From Pseudopedobacter sp965218985 (lineage in GTDB: Bacteria; Bacteroidota; Bacteroidia; Sphingobacteriales; Sphingobacteriaceae), in the NCBI GenBank assembly GCA_965218985.1, contig CBDCMP010000007.1, positions 248,001 to 312,000 on the forward strand: a stretch of 64,000 nucleotides of DNA, written 5' to 3'. The position numbers were made by a program, and so were the translations under genes. Of the stretch, positions 25,456-32,116 are shown one piece after another. Positions within the stretch are counted from its first letter, which is position 1, and each line of letters begins with the position of its first letter. The notes beneath the pieces were generated by a model, which ran no database searches, was not told the origin of the DNA, and worked only from the letters and a program-made list of their open reading frames with translations.

Positions 25456-25920
25456 ATGGAATCACAGAACGAACAAAAATGGACAGCAGGAAGGATCATT
25501 ATTTCCTTTATTGCCTTATCTACGATGATATCCCCGTACCTGGCAGATTGGAACATCACGCATATTTATAATCCGACTTGGCCTCCTCATGCAAAATTTC
25601 ATAATGCTCAAACGATGGTTCTTGGTGCCTTCCTCGGTCTTTTGACGCTCTATTGCCTTTGGATCAGGAAAAACATCCAAGAAAAACAGAGATTGAACGA
25701 AGCAGTGATCCTGGTTTCACTTTATTGGCTGGCTCAATTTCCCGCTATCCTGTTTCCGGGTACCAAACTGGTTGATCCAGGTATTTACCATACAGATATG
25801 CCACAGATCTTTGGGATTCAGTTCAATCAGATCACTATGAACGTTATCATTACTTTTCCATTGTTGGCTATAGCCTACTATATGGAAAACAAGAGGTTAA
25901 GAAAATACGAAAATATATAA
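25456..25920 (+). CDS. Small integral membrane protein of unknown function
   Basis: 154 residues with about four hydrophobic segments: ~12-30, ~52-70, ~83-100 and ~128-146. Between the first two lies a conserved-looking loop, W-N-I-T-H-I-Y-N-P-T-W-P-P-H-A-K-F-H, rich in His, Trp and Pro, which may bind a metal or ligand. This loop recalls a family annotated as DUF6640; I am not certain of that. It sits between the MarR gene and the NmrA-like reductase, 30 nt before the latter, and is probably cotranscribed with it. Confidence 0.7.
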   Translation: MESQNEQKWTAGRIIISFIALSTMISPYLADWNITHIYNPTWPPHAKFHNAQTMVLGAFLGLLTLYCLWIRKNIQEKQRLNEAVILVSLYWLAQFPAILFPGTKLVDPGIYHTDMPQIFGIQFNQITMNVIITFPLLAIAYYMENKRLRKYENI

Positions 25921-25950
25921 AAGTCAATTTTAACAATTAATATAAACACA

Positions 25951-26841
25951 ATGAAAAAGTCAATTTTAGTAGCAGGCGGAACTGGTGACCTTGGAAATAG
26001 GATCATTAAAGCCCTGATTAAGAAAAATGCAGATGTTGTGGCCATTGTAAGGCACAGCAGCAACAAGGAAAAAATCCAGGAGATGGAAAAAATGGGCGTA
26101 AAAGTGATGGAGGTGGATATGGATAGCCTGAGCGATCTTACCGAAGCTTGCAGAGGTGTGTCCTGTGTGGTTTCAGCATTGGCGGGCCTACGCGAGACCA
26201 TTGTGGATGCACAGTCTCTATTACTTGAAGCGGCCATTGCTGCAGCAGTGCCGCGGTTCGTCCCCTCAGATTTTTCTGTCGATATTACAAAAATCGCAGA
26301 AGGAGAAAATCGGAATTTCGACCTCAGAAGGGAATTTCATGAAAAACTGGACAATGCCCCTATTTCAGGCACAGCCATTATGAACGGAGCATTTGCAGAT
26401 GTTCTTGCTTATAATACGCCTTTTTATAATTTAAAAGACCATAGTGTGGGCTATTGGGGAAATGATCCTGACTTTCCGGTTGCCTTTTCCACCAAGGATG
26501 ACACGGCAGCCTATACTGCAGAAGCTGCACTGGATGACCAATCGCCTGAGATACTTCACATTGCAAGTTTTCAGCTCAGTGCCAATCAGTTAGTTGATAT
26601 GGCTAGTGAATTGAAAAACAAGGAATTCAAACTTGTTCCCATGGGCAGTTTAGCATCACTTTCTGCATATAACAAAAAAGAAAGAGAGGCAAATCCTGAA
26701 GGAGAAAATGAACCGTATCCTGCTTGGCAGGGTAGTCAGTACATGCATAGCATGTTTACATTCTCAAATGACCCGGTAGACAACGACCGCTATGAGCACA
26801 TCAATTGGACAAGTGCACATGATGTGTTGTCAAAAATATAA
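25951..26841 (+). CDS. NmrA-like NAD(P)-binding oxidoreductase
   Basis: A 296-residue atypical short-chain dehydrogenase fold. The nucleotide motif G-G-T-G-D-L-G-N-R is at residues ~9-17, followed by A-I-V-R-H-S-S, which favours NADP. The catalytic Tyr-Lys pair of classical SDRs is not evident, as in the NmrA/isoflavone-reductase group, where P-R-F-V-P-S-D-F is a typical segment. Substrate unknown; it may act as an enzyme or a redox sensor. Last gene of the MarR-controlled cluster. Confidence 0.85.
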   Translation: MKKSILVAGGTGDLGNRIIKALIKKNADVVAIVRHSSNKEKIQEMEKMGVKVMEVDMDSLSDLTEACRGVSCVVSALAGLRETIVDAQSLLLEAAIAAAVPRFVPSDFSVDITKIAEGENRNFDLRREFHEKLDNAPISGTAIMNGAFADVLAYNTPFYNLKDHSVGYWGNDPDFPVAFSTKDDTAAYTAEAALDDQSPEILHIASFQLSANQLVDMASELKNKEFKLVPMGSLASLSAYNKKEREANPEGENEPYPAWQGSQYMHSMFTFSNDPVDNDRYEHINWTSAHDVLSKI

Positions 26842-26852
26842 ATCCAACTATC

Positions 26853-26903
26853 AAGGCTTTGCTGAAAGGATGATTAAATGACCATTACAATCAGCAAAGC
26901 TTT
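26853..26903 (+). terminator. Hairpin after the NmrA-like gene
   Basis: AAGGCTTTGCTGA (26853-26865) pairs with TCAGCAAAGCTTT (26891-26903), allowing one G-T pair. The T tract is short, so termination is likely but weak. Confidence 0.5.
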
Positions 26904-26916
26904 AAAGTAAAAAGCC

Positions 26917-26991
26917 ATGAAAATTAAATTTAGCTATTGGATCACCATGATGATCCTTTCATCATTTACTCCCTCATTTCAGATGAGATAA
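26917..26991 (+). pseudogene. 24-codon signal-peptide-like stub
   Basis: An open frame starting M-K-I-K-F-S-Y-W-I-T-M-M-I-L-S-S and ending soon after, in TAA. It looks like the signal peptide of a lost exported protein, or a chance frame. No continuation was found in other frames downstream. Confidence 0.25.
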
Positions 26992-27073
26992 AGCAACGAT
27001 TTTTAATAATTGGAGATTTTTAATCCCAAATAATTAAATCCTGCTTAGTCAAATTTTACTTTCCATCAAAAAT

Positions 27074-27098
27074 AAATGTTTAAACATTTTTATATTTG
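27074..27098 (+). promoter_or_regulatory. Promoter -7 box with adjoining 16-bp palindrome
   Basis: AAATGTTTAAACATTT (27074-27089) is a perfect palindrome directly upstream of TATATTTG (27091-27098). Lying in the promoter spacer, it is a plausible operator for the monooxygenase gene. No clear -33 TTG is seen. Confidence 0.5.
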
Positions 27099-27116
27099 AG
27101 CATCAAATTTTAAGCT

Positions 27117-28160
27117 ATGGAATTAGGTATAGGCATGTTTGGCGATTTGCAGCATCAAGCCAATGGAGGGATACAATCAGCGAGAGAAAGGCTACAAGAG
27201 ATCATTGAGGAAGTGAAATTGATGGACCAACTGGATCTAGACTTCTTTGGGATCGGTGAACACCACCGGCCAGATTATGCCGTATCTGTACCCGAGATTG
27301 TATTGGCAGCCGCTTCCACAGTTACCAAAAATATCAAGTTGGGCAGTGCGGTTTCCGTGCTAAGTTCTTCTGATCCTGTGAAGCTCTATCAAAGTTTCGC
27401 CACTATAGACTTAATTTCAAACGGCAGAGCAGAGTTGATGGCTGACCGTGGTAGTTTTATAGAATCTTTCCCCTTGTTTGGCTACGACCTCAAAGACTAC
27501 GACGAATTATTTGAGGAGAAACTGAATTTATTGCTAAAAATTAACCAAGAAGAGCACCTTAGCTGGAAGGGGCATTTCAGGCCCGAACTTAAAAACCAAC
27601 AGGTTTTGCCCCGGGCGGTAAACAATAATCTGAATATCTGGATAGCAGTGGGTGGCACACCAGAATCGGTGGAACGGGCCGGAAGATTAGGCCTCCCGGT
27701 CATCTTTGCCATTATTGGCGGCGATCCATCACAGTTTAAGCCTTTGTTCAAATATTATAAAAATATCTATGAACATCATGGTCACGATAAAAGCAAATTC
27801 CAGGTGGGCGTACACATGCATGCTTTCTTTGGAGCTGACAGCAAAGATGTTGGCGAATATTATTACCCGTTATACTCTTCTCAAATGGATAGAGTGGGCG
27901 CAGCAAGAGGCTGGCCATCATACCAGGAACATCAATTTGAATTCGGCCGCAGCAAGAAAGGAGCTTTAATCATTGGAGATGCTAATGAATCCATCGATAA
28001 AATATTGCAAATGGAGGAGTTATTTGGCTTAACCCGTTTTTCAGCACATATGGATGTTGGAGGACCATCTCATAAAGAAATGATGAAATCCATCGAAATT
28101 TTCGGGAATGAAATAGCCCCGAAAGTGAGAGCAGCATTGAAAACGAAAATCAAGTCCTGA
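27117..28160 (+). CDS. Luciferase-like flavin-dependent monooxygenase
   Basis: A 347-residue TIM-barrel protein of the bacterial-luciferase-like (LLM) class, using reduced flavin and oxygen. Visible features are F-G-I-G-E-H-H-R-P-D-Y at ~44-54, L-G-S-A-V-S-V-L-S-S, G-R-A-E-L-M-A-D-R-G-S and I-W-I-A-V-G-G-T-P-E-S-V-E-R-A-G-R-L-G, all flavin/phosphate-contact regions. The subgroup that begins M-E-L-G-I is usually annotated as an oxidoreductase of unknown substrate. Monocistronic by its own promoter; the palindrome before it suggests regulated expression. Confidence 0.88.
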   Translation: MELGIGMFGDLQHQANGGIQSARERLQEIIEEVKLMDQLDLDFFGIGEHHRPDYAVSVPEIVLAAASTVTKNIKLGSAVSVLSSSDPVKLYQSFATIDLISNGRAELMADRGSFIESFPLFGYDLKDYDELFEEKLNLLLKINQEEHLSWKGHFRPELKNQQVLPRAVNNNLNIWIAVGGTPESVERAGRLGLPVIFAIIGGDPSQFKPLFKYYKNIYEHHGHDKSKFQVGVHMHAFFGADSKDVGEYYYPLYSSQMDRVGAARGWPSYQEHQFEFGRSKKGALIIGDANESIDKILQMEELFGLTRFSAHMDVGGPSHKEMMKSIEIFGNEIAPKVRAALKTKIKS

Positions 28161-28185
28161 AAAACAAGTTTATGCAAGAGTTAGT

Positions 28186-28275
28186 CATGCCTTCGCCATC
28201 GGTCCGGCATCGCTTCGGGTAGGGTTCGGATAAAAGGTACTTTATCCGAAGCGATGGCGAAGCGATAACGAACAG
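28186..28275. repeat. REP-like GC-rich structured palindrome
   Basis: Nested inverted repeats: TTCGGATAAA (28225-28234) with TTTATCCGAA (28241-28250); CATCGCTTCGG (28208-28218) with CCGAAGCGATG (28246-28256); CTTCGCCATCG (28191-28201) with CGATGGCGAAG (28252-28262). The arms overlap, so alternative folds compete. It is noticeably more GC-rich than the flanks and follows the monooxygenase stop closely. The remaining gap to 28510 holds nothing clear. Confidence 0.75.
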
Positions 28276-28511
28276 TACCCGAACAGCTAGTGGGTTTGGG
28301 ATCGAATTTACCTGTTTGGTTTTTATTGTCTCCATTCCAAACCCTCATAAAATATGCAATCTCGTGCCCTTAAATTATTTCTATTTATCCTAAGTGGCTG
28401 CGTTCGAAAATTATTTTAGGTTCTAAGGGGGGACTGATCTTAGTGGTAATGCTGCTGCAAATCCTACCAATGGAAGAAAATCTACAAAACTTAATAAAAA
28501 AAACCGATCCA

Positions 28512-28553
28512 TTTGTAAATTGTTGTCGAATATACTATATTTACGACAACAAT
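28512..28553 (+). promoter_or_regulatory. Promoter and operator-like inverted repeat of the VOC-EVE-MarR operon
   Basis: TTTG (28512-28515), 20 nt, TATATTTA (28536-28543) form a near-consensus promoter. Superimposed is a perfect 10-bp inverted repeat, ATTGTTGTCG (28519-28528) and CGACAACAAT (28544-28553), spaced by 15 nt. It is a likely binding site for the MarR protein encoded at the end of the operon. Confidence 0.6.
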
Positions 28554-28568
28554 ATAAAACCATATAAA

Positions 28569-28931
28569 ATGAGACAATTAGAATTTGCATCCCTTCAGGT
28601 AAGAGACCTAGAGACTTCAAAAGAATTTTACACAAAAAAATTAGGCTTTGAACTATCAGAAATGAAAAATCCTGAAGCTTATATTTTCAGGCATAACAAA
28701 GGAAAAGCAAGCTTTGCTATTAGAAAGCCAACAGGAAACCTAGCAAATAAAGAACTGGGCATTGGCATCTCTTTATGGTTTGCTATTGATGGAAATATAG
28801 AAGAGCTCAACACGAGATTGAAAGAAAATGGTGTTATCATGGTAGGCAACATCAATCAAACTCCTTTTGGTGAAACAATAATGGCAAAAGATCCGGATGG
28901 ATATATCCTTACATTTTTAGAGCCTGTTTAA
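28569..28931 (+). CDS. VOC/glyoxalase-family protein, C-terminus rewritten by a MITE
   Basis: A 120-residue vicinal-oxygen-chelate protein, single beta-alpha-beta-beta-beta pair. The ATG at 28569 is chosen because the fold begins there (L-E-F-A-S-L-Q-V-R-D-L). F-Y-T-K-K-L-G-F and the final D-P-D-G-Y-I-L-T-F are typical. The last three residues, E-P-V, and the TAA come from the inserted element. Across the insertion, in frame, the sequence would read F-L-K-E-D-K and stop at 29096-29098, one base before the next gene. Activity is probably kept, as only the tail changed. Substrate unknown. Confidence 0.85.
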   Translation: MRQLEFASLQVRDLETSKEFYTKKLGFELSEMKNPEAYIFRHNKGKASFAIRKPTGNLANKELGIGISLWFAIDGNIEELNTRLKENGVIMVGNINQTPFGETIMAKDPDGYILTFLEPV

Positions 28932-29080
28932 ATTTATATCGTGAGAATGTTTATAGCTTATTTTTGAGCGAAACGAGGCAAATTTTGTAGAGATAGCCGG
29001 GCATCTATCTCGAAAAATTTAACGAAGTTGCAGCCAAAAAGAAGCATAAACAAATTATTAGATAAATTTTAAACAGGCTC
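28920..29080 (+). mobile_element. 161-bp MITE-like element, copy 2
   Basis: Ends GAGCCTGTTTAAATTTAT and (other strand) GAGCCTGTTTAAAATTTAT, flanked by TTA at 28917-28919 and 29081-29083. Same orientation and length as copy 1, with the same internal GAGATAG/CTATCTC hairpin. It lies inside the VOC-EVE-MarR operon. Confidence 0.88.
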
Positions 29081-29099
29081 TTAAAAGAAGATAAATAAA

Positions 29100-29549
29100 A
29101 TGAAAAACCATGACCTAAAATATTGGATAATTTCTGCTTCAAAAGACCACGTTAAAAACGGGTTGAAAGAAGGTATTGCACAAGCAAATCACGGTAAAAA
29201 ACCTCCATTGCAAAGAATGAAAGAAGGCGATTTCGTGATTTATTATTCAGGCAAACAAACACTGGGAAAGCCTGATAAATGTCAGGAATTTACAGGCATC
29301 GGAAAAATATCAGATGAGGAGATTTTTCAGGTTCAAATTTCAGAAAAGTTTATTCCCTGGAGACGAAAAGTAAATTTCAAGAAGAGTAAAGACGTTTCAA
29401 TTCTTCCGCTTATCAATGATTTAGCATTCATTAAAAACAAAAATAGTTGGGGGTATCCGTTTCGTTTTGGTTTTTTTGAAATTAATAAACACGATTTTGA
29501 TTTAATTTCCTCACAAATGCTTGAACATAATGATAAAGAAAGAGATTGA
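29100..29549 (+). CDS. EVE-domain protein
   Basis: A 149-residue EVE domain of the PUA-like superfamily, predicted to bind modified bases in DNA or RNA. Features are Y-W-I-I-S-A-S-K-D-H at the start, M-K-E-G-D-F-V-I-Y-Y-S-G-K, E-F-T-G-I-G-K-I, W-R-R-K-V-N-F, and S-W-G-Y-P-F-R-F-G-F-F-E-I near the end. EVE proteins occur in defence and in base-modification contexts, but here the partners are a VOC protein and a MarR regulator. The 3' end overlaps the regulator gene. Confidence 0.88.
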   Translation: MKNHDLKYWIISASKDHVKNGLKEGIAQANHGKKPPLQRMKEGDFVIYYSGKQTLGKPDKCQEFTGIGKISDEEIFQVQISEKFIPWRRKVNFKKSKDVSILPLINDLAFIKNKNSWGYPFRFGFFEINKHDFDLISSQMLEHNDKERD

Positions 29550-29994
29550 ATTTCATTTTAAAAACCCTAATGACAGTCCGGGTTATCTGATGGGGCAACT
29601 TACGATGTTATGGCAACGTAAGCAAAAGAGAGTTTTAGACCCATTGAACCTGACACACACGCAATTTGTATTATTGGCGACATTGGCCTGGTTTTCAAAA
29701 AAAAACAATAACGTAACCCAAATCGATATAGCCAACCACAGTAATTCAGACAGAATGATGGTCTCAAAGGTTTTGCGTACTTTGGAAGAAAAAAAATTTA
29801 TTACACGCCAGGAACACAAAAAAGATACAAGAGCAAAAACCATTAAATTAACCACCATGGGAGAAACGGTTTTACAAAAAGCCGTCCTTAAAGTAGAAAA
29901 CACTGACCTGGATTTTTTTTCTGTCTTAGATACAAACCTTGCCTCATTTAATTATAATATGCTGAAACTTATTGAAGAAAATAAGACAGATTAG
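29530..29994 (+). CDS. MarR-family transcriptional regulator
   Basis: About 154 residues with a winged-helix core: T-H-T-Q-F-V-L-L-A-T-L-A-W, then D-I-A-N-H-S-N-S-D-R-M-M-V-S-K-V-L-R-T-L as helix-turn-helix, and wing residues K-K-D-T-R-A-K-T-I-K-L-T. The start is taken as ATG 29530, overlapping the EVE gene by 20 nt; a TTG at 29521 would add three residues. It probably controls the operon through the inverted repeat at 28519-28553. Confidence 0.88.
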   Translation: MIKKEIEFHFKNPNDSPGYLMGQLTMLWQRKQKRVLDPLNLTHTQFVLLATLAWFSKKNNNVTQIDIANHSNSDRMMVSKVLRTLEEKKFITRQEHKKDTRAKTIKLTTMGETVLQKAVLKVENTDLDFFSVLDTNLASFNYNMLKLIEENKTD

Positions 29995-30111
29995 TAAGCA
30001 CTGCTGTATCCCCTCTAAAAATCGGACTGTAAAAAAACGAAAATATTTGAATAAAAACAGTCCAAATGGAGACCGGCTCATATAAATTCCACAGGGTACA
30101 AGGTGATATAA

Positions 30112-30321
30112 GAGCCTGTTTAAATTTGTATCGTGAGAATGTTTATAGCTTATTTTTGAGCGAAACGAGGCAAATTTTGTAGAGATAGCCGGGCATCTAT
30201 CTCGAAAACTGCGTTAGCACTCTTGAGGTCCTTTAAAGACATAAAGAATACGAAAAAATTTAACGAAGTTGCAGCCAAAAAGAAGCATAAACAAATTATT
30301 AGATAAATTTTAAACAGGCTC
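30112..30321 (+). mobile_element. 210-bp MITE-like element, copy 3 (long form)
   Basis: Same ends and orientation as copies 1 and 2, flanked by TAA at 30109-30111 and 30322-30324. It carries 49 bp absent from the others, between two CGAAAA motifs following the internal hairpin. It sits in the 395-bp gap between the MarR gene and the ferredoxin terminator; the gap holds no gene. Confidence 0.88.
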
Positions 30322-30334
30322 TAAAATTAAAACC

Positions 30335-30368
30335 ACAAAAAAAGCATCACTGTGATACAGCAATGCTT
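30335..30368 (-). terminator. Rho-independent terminator of the ferredoxin gene
   Basis: On the minus strand AAGCATTGCTGT, loop ATC, ACAGTGATGCTT, all 12 positions paired with two G-U pairs, followed by a run of seven T. Confidence 0.85.
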
Positions 30369-30389
30369 CGTTGGCCATTAGATATAATT

Positions 30390-30743
30390 TCAGTCTTCTT
30401 GGTGCAACCAGGCTTTCTTAGCCAATAATTCTTCTTCCGTCTCCCTCACGTCCTCGTCATCCACGCAACAATCAACCGGGCAAACGGCAGCGCATTGAGG
30501 CTCATCATGAAAACCTTTACATTCTGTGCATTTATCAGAAACGATATAATAAACCTCATCTGAAACGGCAGCCTGTGCTTCATCCGCATTCAAAGTCTCC
30601 CCGTCGCCAAAATCAATGATTCCTTTCAGGTTGGTTCCTTCAGAGAATTTCCATGCCTGGCCAGCGTCATAAATTGCGTTGTTAGGACATTCCGGTTCAC
30701 AAGCTCCGCAGTTAATGCACTCGTCTGTAATTTTAATCGCCAT
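30390..30743 (-). CDS. 2[4Fe-4S] ferredoxin
   Basis: A 117-residue electron carrier with two cluster motifs. The first is C-I-N-C-G-A-C-E-P-E-C-P at residues ~9-20; the second is C-T-E-C with C-A-A-V-C-P at ~73-90. An acidic insert of about 45 residues lies between the halves and an acidic tail follows, as in the Alv/Bacteroidota type. It is divergent from the LuxC-like acyl-CoA reductase gene, which raises the possibility of a shared redox function. Closed by its own terminator. Confidence 0.93.
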   Translation of the reverse strand: MAIKITDECINCGACEPECPNNAIYDAGQAWKFSEGTNLKGIIDFGDGETLNADEAQAAVSDEVYYIVSDKCTECKGFHDEPQCAAVCPVDCCVDDEDVRETEEELLAKKAWLHQED

Positions 30744-30837
30744 ATCTTATCTTTTCTTACGTCTTAAACGTATTTTTGTCGTTTTGTTTGCTACTAGCAG
30801 CAAATATAACACATTTTAAGGAGTTGAATTTGAATCA

Positions 30838-31863
30838 ATGTCAGAATTTTTTAAAGAAAAGAAAGTGGAGGTGTTTAAACGCCTAGGTGATTTCTTGTTA
30901 AATCCAGATGAGGAATTCAGGAACTTGATAGCATCTGCCCAAAATAAAAACGCCTGGTTTACTGCTGATGCCGTTTCGAAAGCCATCTCCGCAAACGGAG
31001 AAATGCTAAATGAAGCAGATTTAAACACTTGGTTATCAAACTATTCAATTACCAATGAAAGGTCTAAAAAAGTGGGTTTAATATTGGCAGGAAACATTCC
31101 AATGGTTGGTTTTCATGACATTCTCGCTGTTCTTATCTTAGGAAATACCGCTTTGCTGAAACTCTCTTCACAGGATGACCTGCTCATCCCGGCAGTGCTG
31201 CATAAATTGCTGGAAATTGAACCCGAGTTTAAAGGGCGGATTCAATTAATAAGCAAACTGGAGGGATTTGATGCTGTAATTGCCACGGGGAGCAGTAACT
31301 CTTCCAGATATTTTGACTATTACTTCTCCAAAGTTCCAAACATCATCAGGAAGAACAGGAATAGCATCGCCCTGCTAACCGGTGAGGAGACCACCGAAGA
31401 GCTACACCTTTTAGGAAAAGACATTTTCGATTATTATGGATTGGGATGCCGCAACGTCTCTAAACTTTTAGTGCCTGAGGACTACGCATTCAATCATTTC
31501 TTTGAATCCATTGAATCTTATCATGACATCCTCCATCATCATAAATACCATAATAATTACGATTATAACAAGTCCATTTACCTAGTGAACAGGAATGAAC
31601 ATTTGGATAATGGTTTTTTGTTGGTAAGCAAAAATGAGCGTTTAACCTCGCCCCTATCCACCGTCCATTATCAGGAATATAAAAACCTGAAAGAAGCCTT
31701 TGCGATGATTCAAGATCAAAAAGAGCATATACAGGTGGTAGTGACCCATGTGGAGAAATTAGATGGTGTGGCCAAAGTTGGCTTCGGCGAAAGCCAAAAA
31801 CCAAAACTATGGGACTATGCCGATGGGGTTGACACCATCCAATTCCTATCCGCTTTAAGCTGA
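30838..31863 (+). CDS. LuxC-like acyl-CoA reductase
   Basis: A 341-residue protein of the LuxC/acyl-CoA reductase group (aldehyde-dehydrogenase fold), reducing activated fatty acids to aldehydes with NADPH. I-L-A-G-N-I-P-M-V-G-F-H-D (~81-93) is the conserved segment; Y-Y-G-L-G-C-R-N-V-S-K holds the active-site Cys. V-I-A-T-G-S-S-N-S-S belongs to the nucleotide-binding part. Shorter than luminous LuxC (about 480), but this length is common in Bacteroidota. A LuxE-like gene is 29 kb away; no luxAB is in the window. It may feed an alkene or aldehyde pathway not identified here. Confidence 0.85.
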   Translation: MSEFFKEKKVEVFKRLGDFLLNPDEEFRNLIASAQNKNAWFTADAVSKAISANGEMLNEADLNTWLSNYSITNERSKKVGLILAGNIPMVGFHDILAVLILGNTALLKLSSQDDLLIPAVLHKLLEIEPEFKGRIQLISKLEGFDAVIATGSSNSSRYFDYYFSKVPNIIRKNRNSIALLTGEETTEELHLLGKDIFDYYGLGCRNVSKLLVPEDYAFNHFFESIESYHDILHHHKYHNNYDYNKSIYLVNRNEHLDNGFLLVSKNERLTSPLSTVHYQEYKNLKEAFAMIQDQKEHIQVVVTHVEKLDGVAKVGFGESQKPKLWDYADGVDTIQFLSALS

Positions 31864-31912
31864 ATTTCAAATTTTCAATAACCAGCCAATAAAAAATTTT
31901 ACCTTTGAAATT

Positions 31913-32116
31913 ATGTATGTGATAAAAGTTAAAGGTGTTGCTAAAATTCCGGATTATGTGCAGCTAAGGGATGAGCAATTCACGCTTTTAGCCTATTTTA
32001 GAGTGGATCGGCCTGAAAAATCCTTAGAAAAAGTGGGCCTGGGCGAAAAGTCTGCATACATTATGGATATCATAAAAGATTTACCTTTTGGACAAATCTT
32101 AAAATTAGACCTCTGA
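31913..32116 (+). CDS. Small conserved-looking protein of unknown function
   Basis: 67 residues, no signal peptide or membrane segment. Predicted beta strands at the start (M-Y-V-I-K-V-K-G-V-A-K) and middle (F-T-L-L-A-Y-F-R-V), then an amphipathic helix. The TGA stop overlaps the ftsE ATG by one base, which indicates translational coupling and a real gene. I do not recognise the family. Confidence 0.75.
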   Translation: MYVIKVKGVAKIPDYVQLRDEQFTLLAYFRVDRPEKSLEKVGLGEKSAYIMDIIKDLPFGQILKLDL

